Shown piece after piece: positions 9,298 through 20,210 of a DNA stretch of 64,000 nt; within the stretch, counting starts at the first letter, position 1; each line of letters starts with the position of its first letter. Location of the stretch: positions 1-64,000 of the forward strand of contig NADL03000185.1 of assembly GCA_002205965.3 (NCBI GenBank). Direction: 5' to 3'. The notes below the pieces were generated by a model. That model did not search any database. It worked only from the letters and a program-made list of their open reading frames with translations, and was not told where the DNA came from. Made by a program: the position numbers and the translations under genes. The DNA is from Kappaphycus alvarezii. Lineage: Eukaryota; Rhodophyta; Florideophyceae; Gigartinales; Solieriaceae.

Positions 9298-9360
9298 TTC
9301 ATTAATAGCTGTATTAATTATGTAATCCGCTCAGCAATGCAGGACTGTAGCATGGCTCGC

Positions 9361-9994
9361 TCACATTCAACATTTCGCCACTGCGCGATCGATCGATCAA
9401 ATTGGCAGCACCCTTCTACCCTTTTCCGTCATTCAGACTACTTCCTGACTACATAAAAGGACCCCACCATTGCTCTCACCACCTGCAACTCGTTCAAGGC
9501 CTCTTCAGACAAGATTTTCAAGAAAATCAAAGCATTTCTGATGAATTTTCCACTCTCGCAGATGATTTCGTATGCAGCAATGTCCACAATAGAAGTTTTT
9601 GGTCCTGAGGACAGCGCTACGGACACTGAAGCTATGCAGTTCGAACTACCTGACCTCCATGATGTTCAATGCCACTTAAAAGAGTTGCTATCGCCGCTAC
9701 GTGCTATATTGACTCCGGCGTTCTTCCAGCAGCCTCTGTTTGCCCTTGGCACAATATTTTGAAGTTGCCAAGCTGTTCGGGTTCTGAACAGTACTGGAGG
9801 AATGTTTGGATAAAGCCGTACCATTAGTCGAGGATTAAACCGACAATAGGATCTTCATGCATTCTGGTTTGCCCATTCCCTGAATGGCGATGCTGTTTTT
9901 GCACGACAAGTTGTTGTTGTATTCAAGGAAACACGCTAACTTGGATCCTCGTCTATCTCTCCGACGTCCGTTTCAGGTAGTCAACGCTCCACAC
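9361..9994. other. Unassigned single-copy stretch next to X2
   Basis: This stretch continues locus X beyond the LTR insertion point and stops where gypsy C begins. A plus-strand frame at 9541-9762 (MNFPLSQMISYAAMSTIEVF start) and a minus-strand frame at 9438-9626 are both short and unrecognised. An ACATAAAAGG TATA-like string lies at about 9450. Confidence 0.4.
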
Positions 9995-10265
9995 CAGAAG
10001 AATCATCAGATATGTTTGCGACAAGTCTCCGGCAGCTACCGTTCCATATCTTCCTACAGAGTAATGATATATTACCTCCGCAAACTCTGGAACCTGCTTC
10101 CGTGAACCTTCCGTTTTGGAATGAAAATAGAACTCTTATTAATAGTCGGAAATCTTCTTCAGGTAGCAATGGTCCGTTCAACGTACGAAAACATAGGCAT
10201 ATATTAATGTAGAAATGGATGATTACGTGGAGTTCGTAGTAGTCCGCGTAATCGAGATGATCCAT
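9995..10265 (-). pseudogene. ORF3 first module of gypsy C (partial)
   Basis: The sequence matches the first module of ORF3 in B, including HVIIHFYINICLCFRTLNGP. It ends where the element is cut off. Confidence 0.75.
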
Positions 10266-10289
10266 TCCCAGGCCCTTTTTCCTCCCATA

Positions 10290-11480
10290 GGAATCATTCT
10301 ATAGTTAAAGATGAGTATGCCCCGTGGTTGCGCATAGTCCTGTGTGAGAAGGAATTCTTCAGGCTCTGATGGTAAGGGACCAGACGACGTGCATGGATGG
10401 CCCTCCTTGATCTCTTCCCTGAGCTTGAACAGAGCTTATAGTGCGGGTGTCTTTCCTCCGTGACGATGCAAGGGTTCGAGTACTTTGTTTAAAGGCCGGC
10501 CACTTCACAGCCTGTTGCATTGCTTTTCCGTTTGCTACAAGTACTTTAGAGCAGACTGAAGAAGTTTGGACTGGAGGCTCTTCATCCTATTTCTTGTCTG
10601 TGTTAGCGCGCGGTGTGATCTCCAGCCTTCGGTGGCCAGTAGTTCGACTTCTCTCTCTCTTCATCGATAATATTTGTTTCCATGTCTCTCTGTAACATTC
10701 TAGGAGCCCTTCCGTACATTAGCTCGAACGGTGACCGTCCACTTCTTCTCTTCTTCGACGATAGCCGTATAACACTTTTGGTAAGGCATCTTCCCACTGG
10801 ATTTCATTCTCCGACATAGTTTTCGATATTGCTCGTTTGATGGTTCCAACCATCCTCTCCACTTTCCCGTTGGACATAGGAGCGTATGCGAGAACTGTCT
10901 TTAGCTGAATCCCTTTCTTCCAAAAACGAAGCAGTGAAGTTGCAGTAAAACAAAGGCGTTATCCGAGATGATCCTTTTTGGAAGACCAAACGGTTCAATT
11001 ATTTCTTTTTCGATGAATCTCAGGACCACTTCAGCATTGGCCTCCTCAACTGCAACTGCTATTGGCCATCCAGTAAGATGTTCCACCCCTATAAGGAGAT
11101 ATTTGTTTCCGGAAGAGGTTTCCTTGAATGGGCCGGCAAAGTCAATTGAGAAGGTTTCAAAGAGACCGGAAACTGGAAAGCTTAGAGTTGTCTTATACTT
11201 TCGTATTGGAGTGAATTTTTGACAGTTGTCGCAGCTTTTCACGAAATTATAGACGTCCTTATGGATACTGGGCCACCAGAATCTCTTCACAATGAATTTT
11301 TGGTTGTTTCGAGATCCCAATGCCCTAACTCATCATGAAAAGTCCTCAAGATCTTCATTCTTTCTTTCAAAGGGGCCACTAGTCGGGACCGGCTTTCGTG
11401 TTCGGAAGAGTTTCCCATTCCACAATGTAAAAGCCTTTTGATTCCTGCGTACCCAATTTCTGTGTTCAAGATCAACCTTT
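10290..11480 (-). pseudogene. Integrase region of gypsy C
   Basis: The HHCC zinc motif, FSIDFAGPF and IISDNA core strands match the integrase of B. It is broken. Confidence 0.85.
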
Positions 11481-11499
11481 CTCATTTCTAGTCCATCAA

Positions 11500-12900
11500 A
11501 TTTAATTAAGTCCGTGATTAGCTTCGTACTCGTTATTGTTCGCACTGCACCTCGGCAACTCCGACGATGTCCTCGGAAGCTTTTTCATTTGGAATCAGTG
11601 GATCCCTCAAGCGGGATAGGTAATCGGCAGGCTGATTATTGCGTCCGGGTCTATACACAATTTCAAACCGATATTCTGCGAAAATGTCGAGCCATCGGGC
11701 CAAGCGGTGATGTACATCTTTCTTTTGGAATGCTGTCTTAAGTGCCTGGTGATCAGTTATCAAGACAAATTTCTCGAGTGATAAAAGGTACGCGAAACTT
11801 TTTCAGTGCGAAGACAACAGCTAGCGCTTCTTTTTCGCAGACTGAGTATCTCTTTTCCGCATCATTCAGAGTGCGACTTGCGAATTGAACAGGGTGTAGT
11901 CTTCCGTTTTCATCTTTTTGGGACAAAACGGCACCCAAAGACCGTTCTGAGGCATCTGTCTCCACAACGAATGGTCTCTTGAAATCTGGTACATGAACTG
12001 GGGGACACATAGCTTATCTTTAAGCTCCTCAAATGCAGTTTGCATTTCCTTGTTCCAGTAAAATTTTCCGTTCTTCGTAGTGCTGGCATGTAACGGTGCT
12101 GCAGTCTTGGCGAAATCTTTGATAAATCTTCTGTAATATGAGGCCAGTCCTAAGAAGCTCCGAACCTCCGTCTTTGAAGCGGGCCTTGGTGCCAACTTGA
12201 TTTTTTTCGTTTTCTCTGGATCCACTAATTCCCTCTTGATCGACGATATGACCGAGTAATTGGATAGACGTTTTCGCAAAGAAGCATTTGCTTAACTTAA
12301 TTTTCAGGCTGTATGCAGATATTCCTCCCACACGTCTTGACATGCGATATGTGCTGATCCAAGGTTTTTGAGAATTCCACATCATCGATATAAACTCTTG
12401 CAAATGGAAGTCCTTTCAAAACCTCGTTCATCATTCTTTGGAATGTAGCTGGGCATTCATGAGACCAAAAGGCATCACTTCGAACCTGAATGTACCGGCT
12501 TTGCTGGTAAAGTTGTTTTTCCTTACATTTTTCATCCAATGGAATCTGCCAATAACCAGTGTAAAGATCAATTGAGGTGAAGTATCTCCCGTCCTTCAAG
12601 TCCTCGAGGATTTCCTCCATATCGGAATCGGAAATCGATCGGGTATCATTCTCTGGTTCAGTTGTCGGTAATCGACGCAAAAAGCGAAGTTTTCCATCCT
12701 TCTTTGGTGCTACCACAACTGGAAATGACCATGGGGATGAAACTGGCGAATAATATCATTTTCCAGCATACTTGTAACATTCTCTGAGATAAATTGGTCA
12801 TATTTTGGCGGTTGACGTCTAGGCCTGTGGTAAATTGGTTGAGTATCGGTAAGTTCAAATGAGTGAGTGACCGGTACACTTGCTTGTCTTAATCTGAACG
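11500..12900 (-). pseudogene. RT and RNase H region of gypsy C
   Basis: The region holds the RT thumb and RNase H strands (DASERSLGAVLSQ, EKEALAVVFALKKF) and RT palm blocks homologous to B. It is broken. Confidence 0.85.
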
Positions 12901-13436
12901 CTCCATGCAATTACTTCGGAAGATGAACATGTCGGATATTTTCATTGAGGCGGGGCTGGAAGGTGCTGCATTTTTCTTGAATTTCTCCATTTGGCGCTGG
13001 TCTTCTTGATCCTCAACCTCAAATTTTGAAGGACCTCTTCCGGCGTGCTCACATCTTCAGATATGGAATTCGATATATTGTTTTCTTGCAATTGTAATCT
13101 TCTTTCATGCTCCGAATTCCGTCCTTTGATTCGATATTATCGCAAAAAGAAACACATTCAGGTGTCAAACCTACCCTAGAATTCCAGTCTTCATCTGTTT
13201 CAAACCCAGAATCATAATCATCCCATGCCATGTTCATTATCCCCCGAGCGTACCCTTTTCCACTTCCGAAAGTGTTAGTTGGTTCGAATCTTCGCTGTCA
13301 TAGCTAGAAGTGAAATCTTCACTGTCCGTTTCTTTTAATCTTCCGGATGTGTGCTTTTGTCGAAATCCAGGGGCATCTTCACGGTTCTGCCGTCAACATT
13401 AACTGAAACGATTTGGTTGCCCAAGTCAATGCATCC

Positions 13437-13697
13437 CTAGTCTTTCCATGGTAGGCAGCCAATGATTGCATCGAAAGGGAGATCCAGGCATGAAAGAAAG
13501 TCTACATCAACTTTAGAGTCCCCAAAGAACACGGAAACCTTGTCAACAGTGCCCATGCATTTTGAGACGGTTCCATCCGCCACAGTTATTCTTCGAGTAG
13601 TTGGAATGATTTCAAGACCTAGATCTGTCACCAAAGTTTCTGAAATGAGGTTTGGAACAGCGCCCGAATCGAAAAGAGCTTGGGTTTTCATTCCCAA
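13437..13697 (-). pseudogene. Protease region of gypsy C
   Basis: ALFDSGAVPNLISETLVTDL carries the aspartic protease DSG(A) site. The strand LPFDAIIGCL follows. Confidence 0.75.
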
Positions 13698-13799
13698 TAC
13701 TTTGACTGGTACATTAAGACGTCTTGGTGCTGTCGAGGCCGATTGAAGAAACAGTTTCTTACCCTTAGCGGACTTATTAGACCTGATAATTTTTTTGAG

Positions 13800-15100
13800 T
13801 TCTTTTCTCGCATCCTCTGCGTCCCCTCAAAAGTTGACCAAACGTTATCCCAGTTGGGGCGATGCAAGCTCAGCCAAAATTGTACTTCTTCACATACTCT
13901 AGTACGTCCTTAGATACTCTTAACTTTCTTACTCTTTTTCGTCTTCTTGGCCGGAGTGACTCCCACTCCTGGAACAACTTGATCAGACCTCTTGGTTCGA
14001 GGAGGTACAGGTGCTGGGATATGCTCCAGCATTCCATAATCTAGCCTAGGTTTTTCGATAAAATGTTCCCTTCCCCATCCCTTTTTGTCACATTGACTTG
14101 ACTGATTTCTTCAGCGATGGATACGTTACCGGCATCCGTCAACCTTTGATCCTTTCTGTTTTGTAAGATTTTCATCTCTGGTCCTGACTCGCTCCTGCGT
14201 CCGATAAATTTGCTTTCTGTTGTCTTTAGACCAGCAGTTACTTTCATGATGCCCATATCGACCGCACTTTCCACAACGAGTGTTTCTATGTGGATTATCA
14301 GGACACCTATTTGCAAAGTGTCCAGGCTTGTGACAGTAAGAACAGACTTCTGCGGCCTTAGGGGCCCCAGACTGGTTCTTCTTAATGGTAAGAGTAAGGC
14401 TTTCCAACTGCGAGGTTATCATGTCAAGTCGATTATCGAATCGGGTTTCCAACCTTTCTTCCAAGTTTTTGACATCGCTCCTGACAGATTCCAATGCTGC
14501 TCTAGTAGCCGGCCTTTGATAATTCTTTTCAGGATGTACGATAGATCGATGTACGGGTTTCCCTCGGTACCTCACTCAGTGACTGAAACGTCTCCGAATT
14601 TTTGACAAATTCTACTATGGTACCCTTCAGTTCATAAAAGTGTGAGGGCCCTTGATGAGGAGGAAATCGGAGAGCCGCTTATCCCACCGCCGCCTTACGC
14701 AGCATTCCGTACTTGGCTTGGGCGTTGAACCCAGCCTTTTCATAGAGATCACACAAGTATACCAATGAGCTTAACAAATCGTCGAAGTTGAGCCGGGCCT
14801 CTATGGCGGTACGAATCATCTCATCTGGTTCTACCTCCTTAGCATATTCTTTCACAAGCCACTCACATACCTCACCGAAGTTACGCCCATTCCCGTTAAG
14901 AGACCACCCGTGATAAACTTGGCCTTATATTTGTGCTTTGCGTCACCATGAAGATAGGCGAAGATACTTGCGGCCTTCTCTTCATCGCTCTTCTCACGCA
15001 TCACAACGTTGACATATGTATAGAGAAACTCCTCAACGTCTTCATTCTTGCCCCTGTGAACGTTATACGAGCAGCATTGAGATCCATGATTACAGAAAAG
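13800..15100 (-). pseudogene. gag: gag region of gypsy C with two zinc knuckles
   Basis: The best-preserved nucleocapsid of the family lies at 14126-14575 on the minus strand: CSYCHKPGHFANRC and CGKCGRYGHHESNC, two CX2CX4HX4C knuckles that bind genomic RNA. A coiled-coil-like stretch (LEERLETRFDNRLDMITSQL) precedes them. The gag as a whole is broken. Confidence 0.85.
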
Positions 15101-15174
15101 AAATCCCCCGAAGTGTTCCTTAGTACTGCTCAACTCGAATACCTCGGGTGCAACCCCTCCACAAGAGAACCAAA

Positions 15175-16500
15175 TGATAGAGATAAATCGGCGGGGGAAG
15201 AGATCCTAAGAACCAATCACCCCAAGAAGGAGGTGTTTCAATAGACAAAGCGCTACAGTGGTATAGTTGAACGAACAAAAAGGAGTGGATTGTGAAGACA
15301 GTTGAGAGAGCTAAAGCAAGTATGGAAGGGGCAGGGCCTACCACTGATGCTCTGCGACCAGCGTAGGAAAACTGTTTCTTGGGTCTGAAGTTGACTCTCA
15401 ACCCCCTACTACTCGGAGCTTGACTTGAAGTTGTCTGCCAACTTGCTTGACGTCCACAAGAGTAAGCAGTTTACTCAGCTTATATAGACTTTTTGGCTAA
15501 CCCTAAAGTCTCACAGAAACATACTAAGAACCGCAACATGCCCCAAATGGAATCGTGTCAACGAGAAAAACTAACACCAGATACTATCAGGATAAATATC
15601 TAGGTTCTTTCCTTAATATCTTATAATTCTAGATCAGAGCCAAACAGTTCCTCCAAAATATCCATCCCACCCAGGCAGTCCACAAAAATATCCGCGAACG
15701 GCCTAGAATTCTCCATTGCCTCCTGCTAAATATCTAGATCACTGAGGACGCTCACATCCGTTCCAGAGTCGGGACCATCTGGTCCATATATTCTGGACCC
15801 TTTCCCACTAATCCAGTACTTTCCATGTCTCCCTCCCGCTCATCTTCCTCATTCTCCTCTTCATTTCCCTCTTCATCTTCGTCAGAAGAGTCAGAGATCA
15901 CAGTTACTCCCTCAGTCTCCCCTTCATTCTCCATGGGAGCCCCCCACCGTTACACACTAGTGGCTCCCACGGATCCAGGCAGTCTTCCTCTTCTTCCTTC
16001 TCTTTCTTCTCTGTATCTTCTGCCTGCTCGAAGCAGTTACGGCGGACCCACTCCCGGACGCGTTCCCGGTCCAACCTTTTACAGTAATCATCGCAGTCAG
16101 TTGGGCCACTTTCCATCAGTGCCAAAGCGTTGAGTGGACGACGGCCTCGGGATGACTTGGTGATGGTGAGGGAAAGGCGGAGGCTGGTCATGTTAAGGGC
16201 CAAAAGAAGGGGTGGGCTGATGGGGTAGTTGATGGCGGGGGTTGCCTCAACGACGTCCATCTCGAACTTTAAATACTGCGACGTCTTCGAAAATTATGAC
16301 GGCCTTGGGTGTGTACAGAAATGTCATCTATTAATGACATCGTGTCTCAAAATAGAAAATCAACAAATGATTTGGCCACACTTTTCCAAATTAAAATATC
16401 TTGCAAATTCAGAAACTGTAAAATATCTTTCGTATTCCGATACTGTATCCAATTTGGTCCTCTTCTAGACTTTTTTCGTGTGCTTATTTTGCACACATCA
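15175..16500 (-). repeat. 5' LTR of gypsy C (class b, 1326 bp, with U3 coding block)
   Basis: On the minus strand it starts TGATGTGTGCAAAATAAGCAC at 16500 and ends ...CTATCA at 15175. Its first ~200 bp and its last ~430 bp align with the class a LTR. Between them lie about 600 extra bases that encode an acidic protein. The R hairpins and main TATA box are present. Confidence 0.88.
15640..16260 (-). CDS. U3-embedded coding block of class b LTR (fossil)
   Basis: Minus-strand frames within U3 encode, in order, a start at about 16260, a block reading SGPTDCDDYCKRLDRERVRE, an acidic low-complexity stretch (EDEEGNEEENEEDEREGD), MVPTLER, and a C-terminal block with PFADIFVDCLGGMDILEELF. The same blocks in the same order occur in the LTRs at 44971-46436 and before 62979, which argues for past selection as protein. 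A TATTTAAAG box lies just upstream (about 16265). It lies in more than one frame here, so the copy is broken. No known family recognised; the acidic, Leu/Phe-spaced C-terminus recalls transcriptional activation regions, which is only a guess. Confidence 0.6.
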
Positions 16501-16689
16501 CAGTAGCCGTGTGAATTCGAGGTGTATTTCCCGACCGGCCTTTTTCTTGTTCAAAACAACCCGAATTACTGAATCCTTGATCGCCGTCAGCTCTTCAGGC
16601 GATTTACTACCCCCAGTATTGTTTCCTGGTCTCGTCAATGCCTCTCTTGATATCTTTCTCGGAGGTACGTTTTCATTGCTCTTTTTGAC

Positions 16690-18125
16690 TCAAACCGTCA
16701 GAATTTCTACGAGGAATGGAGAAATACTCAATGAACTCTCGGAGTCCGCCGATTCCGTGGGGCTTTGTTTCTTCAAAGGAGAAAATACCGATTCAGAGGT
16801 GACGTGCTCTATATCTTCCAAAAGTGAAACACCCAAACCTTCCCCCGTTAAAACAGACAGGTCAACTTCGGATGAAAACTTCCTTATTCTTCCAGTATCT
16901 GACACAGCTGTATTTGATGAAGGAGATTCCGAGCTTGATGAAGGAGAGCCCGGTCCAGGTCTCATTCTGTCGCTGGGAAACCTTGCTCAAATACTTGCGC
17001 ACTGATTTGTTCCTGTGGCAAAGGAAACAGAATCTTGAACGCACGAATGATTAAGAGAAAGGCGGACTACGCTGCAAAATTATTTGCCCTTTTCATATTG
17101 AACTGTTGCTGATTCGAAATGAAACGGGCTAGTGCCGTGCGGTTTTTGGGCTGATCTAGTGCTTGCGCTCATAGTTTCTGAAGTGCCCAGCATTCCATAA
17201 ATCTATTCTTTCCCTAATATTTCCGTAATGGTGGTTTAAACCTTTATGGATTGTACATTGTCGCACAGAAACGTGTGGAGGGTATTCATAAATTAACTAC
17301 GGATGGGGGCGGCGGGTAGAGAACTGTCGCGCCTGTATTATTTGGAGACTAAATTCAGGACAGGTAACAGAGTCGCAGAGCTCCTGTTGAGGGGAAGAAC
17401 CACGAAGGGAAGCAGCGAAGGAAGCAAGGCCGCGGAAAAAAACCTTGCCGTTGTCTCCCGAGGCGCCATAGATATCGATCCCGACAGGGGAGAGAAGGAT
17501 ATCGTTTTGGTTGCAATAAGTGACATAATGACAATGTTTCTCGAGCTCTGTGTGTGTTACAGCAGTGCCTGCGGTCACTGTAATAGATTGTATGATGAAG
17601 GTTTTCCTTAGTTCAGTAATTCCAGGAATTAGTGGGTTTGGCTGAATCTCTGCCCCTGTCTCCGTTTCAGAGGTCGACTTTATCTCACCTACACCCTGAT
17701 TGAGAGAACGAGGCTCCTGTGGAGTGACTGGAGTCGTTCTACGTATGCCTTCGGTCATTTGAATTGTAATTCCGGTAAATCTATCCCACGTGACTTACGG
17801 CTCGCCTTCATCACGACTATGTGCAAGGTGGGCTTTCTCAACAGTATTATTTAGACGGGAGCTCTGCAGGTCAATCGAGGGATCACTAACAGCAACTACA
17901 GTTGATAAGGTGGACTGCTTGGACGGCACACCTGTAAGGCTGTCTGTCACCGAGACGGCGTCCACGAAGTTGGGATTACTACGTTAGCGGTGCCCGGGGT
18001 ATTTTTTTGCATTGGGATCCCTTTGCCTGTGTACAGAGAACCAATAAACTCTTCTAGTGAGTCAGATAGCTTCCTAAACCCAAAGTTATGTGGTCCACTC
18101 GAAATATCTGAGGACATAAACGGGG
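16690..18125 (-). CDS. Minus-strand Ser/Thr-rich coding region, unrecognised, possibly spliced host gene
   Basis: Several consecutive minus-strand open stretches have coding character. The first (about 18113-17990) reads MSSDISSGPHNFGFRKLSDS then EEFIGSLYTGKG. The next (about 17960-17795) includes VDAVSVTDSLTGVPSKQSTL. The third (17758-17297) includes TGAEIQPNPLIPGITELRK. The last (16965-16690) is Ser-rich (GPGSPSSSSESPSSNTAVSD). A consensus-like 5' splice site, GTAAGT, directly follows GAGCC at the end of the second stretch, so at least one intron is plausible; frame changes elsewhere could be introns or decay. I do not recognise the protein. Gypsy C's LTR abuts its 3' side and a chromovirus tail its 5' side. 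Confidence 0.35.
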
Positions 18126-18176
18126 TTACGTGCTGTTTAAATTTTTCTTAACCAATGATCGGCAGGGCAATTCACA

Positions 18177-18440
18177 ATGCTTTCCATTCTAGTATCCTTA
18201 AGCCGTACTTTGAAGATGAGTTTAATCGCAGAATTCCGCCTCCATCACCGGTACAGGTTTAGGATGGGCAGAAAAGAATACAATGTCGAATTAAATCTCA
18301 GTCACAAGAAAAAACACGGAAAAACAAAGTATCTCATTAAATGGAAAGTATATGCTGATCACAAGAACTCATGACTACCAGAAAATGAACTTCAAATGTG
18401 TCAAGATCTGCTACAAGAGTACAAGAATCACAGCGATTAT
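18177..18440 (+). pseudogene. Chromodomain at integrase end of a chromovirus
   Basis: The frame reads GRKEYNVELNLSHKKKHGKT then KYLIKWKVYADHKNS and, after it, LPENELQMCQDLLQEYKNH. YLIKWKVY plus the LPENEL helix is the signature of the chromodomain at the C-terminus of chromoviral (Ty3/gypsy) integrases, which binds histone marks to steer insertion. The upstream part of this element is not present, so this is a tail remnant of a lineage separate from B/C/D. Confidence 0.75.
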
Positions 18441-18445
18441 TCTTC

Positions 18446-18970
18446 GCAAAGGGGAATAATGTAACGATCACGTCAGTAAGTTACTTTAAATACCCTGAAG
18501 CAATCCTTCCAGTAACCGTTTCCAAGGATTTACACTACAAGAAGACATTAGTGAAATCTGGGCACTGTTCGCCGACCTAGGTGTAAAACGCAAGATCATA
18601 CCAATTTGTACCAAGCCATTGAGGTGAAGCCATATTGGCTTTCTATGTCCTTGCCTATTGGACTAATGGAACTTTGACATGATGTTTAGTGTTGTCGTTA
18701 TCGTTAATAGATGCTAAATAAGCCTTCAAACCCTTGTAGTTTGATACCTCTGGGGTCTTTTTTTCCGGAATAGCTTTGAATTCAGTACTGTGTGCTTACA
18801 ATGTATCAGTACTGGTGTTGCGTACTTTTCTATATAAGACCTGCTCCAATGCTTCAGCCTTTTTACAGGAAGCATCAACCAACAGTTCAACCACAAATTA
18901 CCTTTTGTGCGCTCAGCGACGTACGCGGGCTTTGTGTACCTGCAAAGCAAGAGATACTTTGTAAATTGCA
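18446..18970 (+). mobile_element. Polypurine tract and 3' LTR of the chromovirus remnant
   Basis: GCAAAGGGGAATAA at 18446-18459 is a polypurine tract directly followed by TGTAACGATCACG, a typical LTR start at 18460. A TATA box (TTCTATATAAGACC) lies at about 18829. The LTR end is not certain; I place it near 18970. Confidence 0.6.
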
Positions 18971-19229
18971 GTGAAGATTTACATATTCGTAATCGAAACG
19001 AAAGAGCGGGGGCAAAGAATGTGGAAAAGGAGGAAGCAAACTCAGAGATCACGACTTTCCAACGTTCACGTTTTTTAAAATCCTGTAATTACCGTTTGCT
19101 TGGCTTATGCAAAGCATGAAATTGGGCCCGTTGGTCATGAGATGCCAAACTTTCAGCTGCATAAACTGCAGACAGTAACTAATATTTGGTCTGGAGAATA
19201 ACGCGGGTGGCACTTTTGCAGTTCCCGGC

Positions 19230-20210
19230 TCAGATCAGTGACAACTCAGCTGCCATTTTGAACATGGTCTGTGATGGCTCTAGCAATAACGTCGCATACT
19301 GATTTCCCGCCACAGAAAATATAGACAAAGTTTTCAACGAGGCATAATGGAAGACGTTCGGTGATGCACTCCTGGCACGACCGATACTTTTAGTAGCCCA
19401 TGTTACAACAATAAATGCTTTCTTCAAGAAATCAATTTTAGAGAATTCATCACGATAAATTGGAGGGTACTTCAAAATGCGCCAGAAAATGGTTAGGCTA
19501 GTACGATTTAGAGCTTTAATCGGTGATTTACACGAATTTTATTCAAGAGTAACACTGAGTAAGTTCAGATTTTCATATATGCAGTATTGACGCGCTTTAG
19601 AGTTAAATCTTCTGTATATCATATTAGCCACTATATCATACTGGTCAGAAATATGAAGAACCCAAATCTGAAAGCAATTTTCAGCTGTAAGGTGAACTGC
19701 GGAGACGTCACATCCAGTCACGGAAGTGGAAAATTGGGGACTGAGGATCGACATAATCACATTAATTGGCAAAACATCATCAGCTTTATCAAACCCAAGG
19801 TATGCAGCAGCACGCTTCATTGTATACCACCCAAGATCTCCAGATGCGCCCATCAGCTCGAATTACGCATCGGCTCGAATTTTTCCATTCAATTGAAGCG
19901 GGCCACAGAATGACGAGGCAACTTTTCTGACAGTGCCAATATCGTTTCGCTCCAATATTTGCCTTACTTTCATAGGGAGACTCGCATGAAAAAAATAAGC
20001 AGCATAGATAAGAAGAATCCCTTTTTTGACACACGGAAAAAATCATTTGAACAAAAGCGGCATTTAAGAATGGCTTGTCGGCAATAATGTGAAAGCCAGC
20101 TTGGGCGCAAATAATCTCCAATGCAGGAGCGAGTAAAAGACATCAGTTTCCAAATATAACAGTTGGTCGTATGTAACGGCAGTCGGGGTGTTTGTTTGCA
20201 CTTTTCCAAT
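19230..20210 (-). pseudogene. Decayed GFO/IDH/MocA-type NAD(P)-dependent oxidoreductase
   Basis: On the minus strand, pieces in different frames resemble the family in order. CAQAGFHIIADKPFL (about 20110) matches the 'AGKHVLLEKP' loop after the Rossmann fold, and MGASGDLGWYTMKRAAAYLG (19853-19795) matches the 'GALGDLGWY' motif of dihydrodiol-dehydrogenase-like members. A downstream open piece (19475-19230) could be the C-terminal end. The pieces are separated by frameshifts and stops and the GxGxxG N-terminus is not visible, so this is a pseudogene. Introns could explain part of the frame changes. Function in life would have been sugar or diol oxidation; no substrate can be inferred. Confidence 0.5.

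Larger units (their letters stand above)
9995..16500 (-). mobile_element. Ty3/gypsy retrotransposon C, 3'-truncated, with long (class b) LTR
   Basis: The internal region is a close relative of B on the minus strand. From its 5' end (right) it has a 1326-bp LTR at 15175-16500, gag (about 13.8-15.1 kb), protease (13437-13697), RT/RNase H (about 11.5-12.9 kb), integrase (about 10.3-11.5 kb) and the first module of ORF3 (to about 9995). The rest of ORF3 and the 3' LTR are missing. It is a fossil with many breaks, more than ten by eye. Its LTR differs from those of B in carrying a U3 coding block, though coding parts are very similar. Confidence 0.9.

Noticed and set aside
16478-17005. A 175-codon plus-strand open frame
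   Set aside because: It starts inside the LTR of gypsy C and is antisense to the more convincing Ser-rich minus-strand frame.
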